The notes beneath the pieces are model-generated. The model was not told the DNA's origin, searched no databases, and saw only the letters and a list, made by a program, of their open reading frames with translations. Below are positions 34,131-37,251 of a stretch of 37,251 bases of DNA, piece by piece. Position numbers and translations under genes: made by a program. The DNA is from Prochloraceae cyanobacterium PL24a_bin.78 (GTDB lineage Bacteria; Cyanobacteriota; Cyanobacteriia; Cyanobacteriales; JANQIW01), in assembly GCA_028281945.1 (NCBI GenBank), contig JANQIW010000100.1, forward strand, positions 1 to 37,251. Reading direction: 5' to 3'. The stretch's first letter is position 1. Every line of letters begins with the position of its first letter.

Positions 34131-35915
34131 ATGAATTTGCCAGAAAATATAATTAAAGCCAATACTTTAATCGATATACTACAATATCGAGCTACAAATC
34201 AAAGGGAGAGAATTGCTTATATCTTCCTTGTGGATGGAGAAACTGAAACAACTAGCCTTACCTATTGGCAATTGCAGCAACAGTCAAAAGCCATCGCCGC
34301 CGCTTTACAATCTCATTATTCACCTGGAGAGGTAGCTTTACTCCTCTATCCTCCCAGTCTTGAATATATAACCGCATTTTTTGGCTGTCTGATGGCAGGC
34401 ATCATCGCTATTCCTGTTTATCCTCCCAGACCAAATCGTTCCATCCAAAGGCTTCAAGGCATTATGGCAGATACCCATGCTAAAGTAGCTCTCACCACCC
34501 AGTCTGTTTTAGCTAATTTGGAGCGCAGTTTTTCCCATACCCCAGAATTAGAAACAATGAATTGGTTAGCTACGGATTCCCTTGATGTTGATTTAGCCGA
34601 AAAATGGCAATCTCCTAATATTAATAGAGATACTATTGCTTTTCTTCAGTATACTTCCGGATCCACTGCAACCCCAAAAGGTGTGATGATTACCCATCAT
34701 AATCTTTTATCAAATTTGACTGCTATCTATCAATATTTTGAAATCACATCATCTAGTAAGCTTGTTAGTTGGTTGCCAATGTACCACGATATGGGCTTAA
34801 TCGGTGGCATTTTAGAACCTCTTTATGCAGGAGTTCCAGTAACTCTAATGTCACCTTTAATGTTTCTCCAAAATCCTCTCCGTTGGTTAAAAGCTATTTC
34901 TCATCATAAGGCTACTGTTAGTGGTGCTCCTAATTTCGCTTATGATTTTTGTGTGAAGAAGATTTCCAATCAACTTTCAACACAACAAATTCAAGATTTA
35001 GATTTAGATTTAAGTTGTTGGGAATTGGCTTTTAATGGGGCTGAACCTATTAATTATCAAACTTTAGAAAATTTTATTACAGCTTTTGAACCTTACGGTT
35101 TTCGTCGTGAAACTTTTTATCCTTGTTATGGTATGGCGGAGGCTACTTTAATTATTTCTGGAGGGAAGAAATCTTCTCCTTTTGTTACTAAAACTGTTTC
35201 TATGGATGCTTTGGAAAATGATCGAGTTATTGCTATGAATTTGGATATTAATAATCTAGATGATCATAATATTAAAATAGCTATTGGTTGTGGTCAAACT
35301 TTACCTCAACAGGAAATTGTTATTGTTAATCCTGACACTTTGACTCCATGTCAAAAGGATGAAGTAGGAGAAATTTGGGTAAAAGGTAATAGCATTGCTA
35401 AAGGTTATTGGAATCAATTGGAAGCAACTCAAAATAGTTTTCAGGCTTATTTGGCGGATTCTAAAGATGGGCCTTTTTTAAGAACGGGGGATTTAGGGTT
35501 TCTTGATCATGGGGAATTGTTTATTACTGGCCGTTTAAAAGATTTGATTATTATTAATGGTAGTAATTTTTATCCTCAAGATATTGAATGGATTATTGAA
35601 GAAAATATTCCTTCTATTAAATCTTCTTGTTCGGCTGCATTTTCTATTAGTTTTGATGGGAAAGAATGCTTGGTAATTGTTGCAGAAGTCGATCGATCTT
35701 TTTATCAATTATCTAAGTCTTCTGATGATTTTTCTACTAAAATTAAAGAGTTAATTCGATCAATTCGTCGAACAGTTACTAAGAATTTTGATTTAGAAGT
35801 ATATCAGATATTGTTATTAAAACCGGGAACTATTCCTAAGACTTCAAGTGGTAAAATCCAACGTAATGCTTGTCGGAAAAAATATTTAGAAAATACTTTA
35901 GACGTAATCAATTAG
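34131..35915 (+). CDS. fatty acyl-AMP ligase (FAAL), copy 2
   Basis: A second FAAL, 594 residues from the ATG at 34131 (a TTG nine bases earlier is in frame but less likely). The motifs are YTSGSTATPKGVM starting at Tyr174, WLPMYHDMGLIGG, GAPNFAYDF, FYPCYGMAE, RTGDLGFLDHGELFITGR and SSGKIQRNACR. Tyr174 is at the same position as in copy 1, and the motif order is identical, but the sequences differ clearly, so this is an old paralogue rather than a recent duplicate. No carrier domain is attached. It is divergent from the glycosyltransferase and is followed after 21 bp by a DUF6745 gene on the same strand. The carrier it loads is unknown; the ACP-fused synthase is one candidate. Confidence 0.94.
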   Translation: MNLPENIIKANTLIDILQYRATNQRERIAYIFLVDGETETTSLTYWQLQQQSKAIAAALQSHYSPGEVALLLYPPSLEYITAFFGCLMAGIIAIPVYPPRPNRSIQRLQGIMADTHAKVALTTQSVLANLERSFSHTPELETMNWLATDSLDVDLAEKWQSPNINRDTIAFLQYTSGSTATPKGVMITHHNLLSNLTAIYQYFEITSSSKLVSWLPMYHDMGLIGGILEPLYAGVPVTLMSPLMFLQNPLRWLKAISHHKATVSGAPNFAYDFCVKKISNQLSTQQIQDLDLDLSCWELAFNGAEPINYQTLENFITAFEPYGFRRETFYPCYGMAEATLIISGGKKSSPFVTKTVSMDALENDRVIAMNLDINNLDDHNIKIAIGCGQTLPQQEIVIVNPDTLTPCQKDEVGEIWVKGNSIAKGYWNQLEATQNSFQAYLADSKDGPFLRTGDLGFLDHGELFITGRLKDLIIINGSNFYPQDIEWIIEENIPSIKSSCSAAFSISFDGKECLVIVAEVDRSFYQLSKSSDDFSTKIKELIRSIRRTVTKNFDLEVYQILLLKPGTIPKTSSGKIQRNACRKKYLENTLDVIN

Positions 35916-35936
35916 CAATAATTATTAGAGAAAAAT

Positions 35937-37073
35937 ATGAGCAACCAAGAAATTTTAATTCTCACTCCTAAGCAAAAAGAATTAATCCCAATCTATAGAG
36001 AAAAATGGGAAAAAATAGCCTTTTCTCCTAAAACTATGGATGAGGAAAAGACGATTCAAACAGTCAAAGAAACCTATAATTTAATGGGTTTTAATCAACC
36101 AGAAATTATTATTCAAGATAGCCCATATCAAGCTTTAAAAACAATAGCATATCAACTCCAAAATCGACTAGGAAGAGGATTAAAAAAAGAATTAGAAGAT
36201 AATTTATTAGATAACTTAGCTAGAAAAAAATCAGGTATATTAAATAAATCCTTATCAGAATCACTAGATAGAGAAATAAGACATGAATTTTATATTCAGA
36301 TTTTAGATGATATCGAAAGACCTTTATGGAATTTAATAGATGAAGAATTACCAAAAGAGTTAGGCGAACAACTTTGGAAAGAATTAACTAAAATATTAGT
36401 AGCTGAATGGGAAGCTGATCCGATGACAGAATTACATCCATTAGTTAAGTATCTCTATAACTGTTTTTCATGTCTAATGTGGATCGATGTTTGTAGTTAT
36501 TTTGACTTTCTATTCTATATATTTGAATTAAAAGAACCTCTCAAAGAATGGGAATTGCTTCAATCCTTAATCACAAATTGCGGTTGGATTATGGCTTATG
36601 AAAATATTTGCCTGATTTGTAAGTATCCTACTAGTTTTTGTTTGGATAATGAAAGAAATTTACACGCTATGGCAAAACCTGCTATTGAATTTGAGGATGG
36701 ATTTAGTATTTATGCTAATCACGGCATAGTTATACCAGAAAAATATGGAAAATTACACCCTAGTAAATGGTCTCCAAACTGGCTTTTAGAAGAAGAAAAC
36801 GCTCAAGTAAAACAAGCTTTAATAAAAGAAATCGGTTATGAAACAATTTGTAGTGAATTAGGAACAGTTAAAATCGATTCTTGGCAAGGGTATGAGTTAT
36901 TGAAGATCGATCGTGATTTAGATATTGAACCAATTCATCTCTTAAAAATGACTTGCCCTAGCACAGGAAATATTTATACTTTAAGAATTCCTCCTACTAT
37001 TTTTAATGCAAAAGAAGGTGTTAAATGGATTAACTGGGGGATTGATTATGAAGATTTTGTTGTACAAACGTAA
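35937..37073 (+). CDS. DUF6745 domain protein
   Basis: A 378-residue soluble protein. It begins LTPKQKELIPIYREKWEKIA, the typical start of DUF6745 proteins. The central part contains CGWIMAYENICLICKYP and then RNLHAMAKPAIEFEDGFSIY..HG, also typical. The C-terminal part has LLKMTCPSTGNIYTLRIPP. Members are often found with leucine-rich repeats or as clustered paralogues; no biochemical role is established. A 21-bp gap and a weak AGAG ribosome binding site follow FAAL copy 2, so co-transcription is likely, though a functional link is not obvious. Confidence 0.8.
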   Translation: MSNQEILILTPKQKELIPIYREKWEKIAFSPKTMDEEKTIQTVKETYNLMGFNQPEIIIQDSPYQALKTIAYQLQNRLGRGLKKELEDNLLDNLARKKSGILNKSLSESLDREIRHEFYIQILDDIERPLWNLIDEELPKELGEQLWKELTKILVAEWEADPMTELHPLVKYLYNCFSCLMWIDVCSYFDFLFYIFELKEPLKEWELLQSLITNCGWIMAYENICLICKYPTSFCLDNERNLHAMAKPAIEFEDGFSIYANHGIVIPEKYGKLHPSKWSPNWLLEEENAQVKQALIKEIGYETICSELGTVKIDSWQGYELLKIDRDLDIEPIHLLKMTCPSTGNIYTLRIPPTIFNAKEGVKWINWGIDYEDFVVQT

Positions 37074-37167
37074 ATATAGACTCAATGGATATTTAATAAG
37101 AGATTATTTATAAATAAAATATATAACTATATTTAGAATACTTTTGCTTTTAGGAATTACTTTTTAT

Positions 37168-37251
37168 ATCGATTTTCTAAAATAATGATAGAGTTAAAAA
37201 ATTCCAAATCTAGGATAATTAACCAAAATTTATCCTCCCCATTCCCCCCAT
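37168..37251 (+). repeat. dispersed intergenic repeat, copy D (cut by window end)
   Basis: Plus-strand order: AAAATAATGATAGAGTT, TTCCAAATCTAGGATAATT, AACCAAAATTTAT, then CCTCCCCATTCCCCCC up to the window edge. This is the same order as copies B and C, and a 23-bp run is identical to copy B. Confidence 0.75.

Overview
The window looks like chromosomal DNA from a low-GC (AT-rich) cyanobacterium. The evidence is a five-GAF cyanobacteriochrome-type sensor kinase, a cyanobacterial-style set of hybrid histidine kinases, fatty acyl-AMP ligases, a pentapeptide-repeat protein, an sll1863-like stress protein, and two copies of the HIP1 octamer GCGATCGC (5998-6005 and 7319-7326). A genus cannot be fixed from the sequence alone. 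No rRNA, tRNA, CRISPR array or transposase gene was seen.

Layout. (1) 83-4317, minus strand: a DyP-type peroxidase with a C-terminal ricin-type lectin domain, and an exported galactose/glyoxal-oxidase-like protein that keeps the full set of copper-radical residues. One could make the H2O2 that the other uses. (2) 5129-7441, minus strand: the ribosome-assembly GTPase Der followed by an EcfT-type transporter subunit. (3) 7650-11397: a small DUF2188 protein facing a large exported GH10-like (GHL10/DUF187) protein that carries a striking tetrapeptide N-P-[IL]-x repeat. (4) 12439-23994, plus strand: a signalling island with a 1351-residue cyanobacteriochrome histidine kinase, a stand-alone receiver, a GAF-GGDEF diguanylate cyclase, a Cache-domain kinase with two kinase modules, and a REC-HK-REC hybrid kinase. 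(5) 24076-35915: a scattered lipid or natural-product set on both strands. It comprises a sulfotransferase, an ACP-fused alpha-oxoamine synthase, two fatty acyl-AMP ligases, an Asp/Asn beta-hydroxylase-like (LpxO-like) dioxygenase and a GT4 glycosyltransferase. Interspersed are a stress-type coiled-coil protein, an unrecognised membrane GTPase with a coiled-coil partner, and a pentapeptide-repeat protein. (6) 35937-37073: a DUF6745 protein right behind the second FAAL.

How the genes may work together. The signalling island would couple multi-colour light sensing to phosphotransfer and, through the GGDEF protein, to c-di-GMP. The lipid set could activate a fatty acid (FAAL), load it on the carrier domain of the synthase, condense it with an amino acid to a 3-keto amine (sphingoid-like) base, then hydroxylate, glycosylate and/or sulfate it. 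This is inference from domain content and proximity, not a demonstrated pathway.

Between genes, a dispersed repeat (about 80-130 bp, AT-rich core plus a pyrimidine-rich tail) occurs at least four times, at about 5000-5098, 11700-11822, 12160-12296 and 37168-37251. It is not explained by any gene and is probably a family of non-autonomous repeats.
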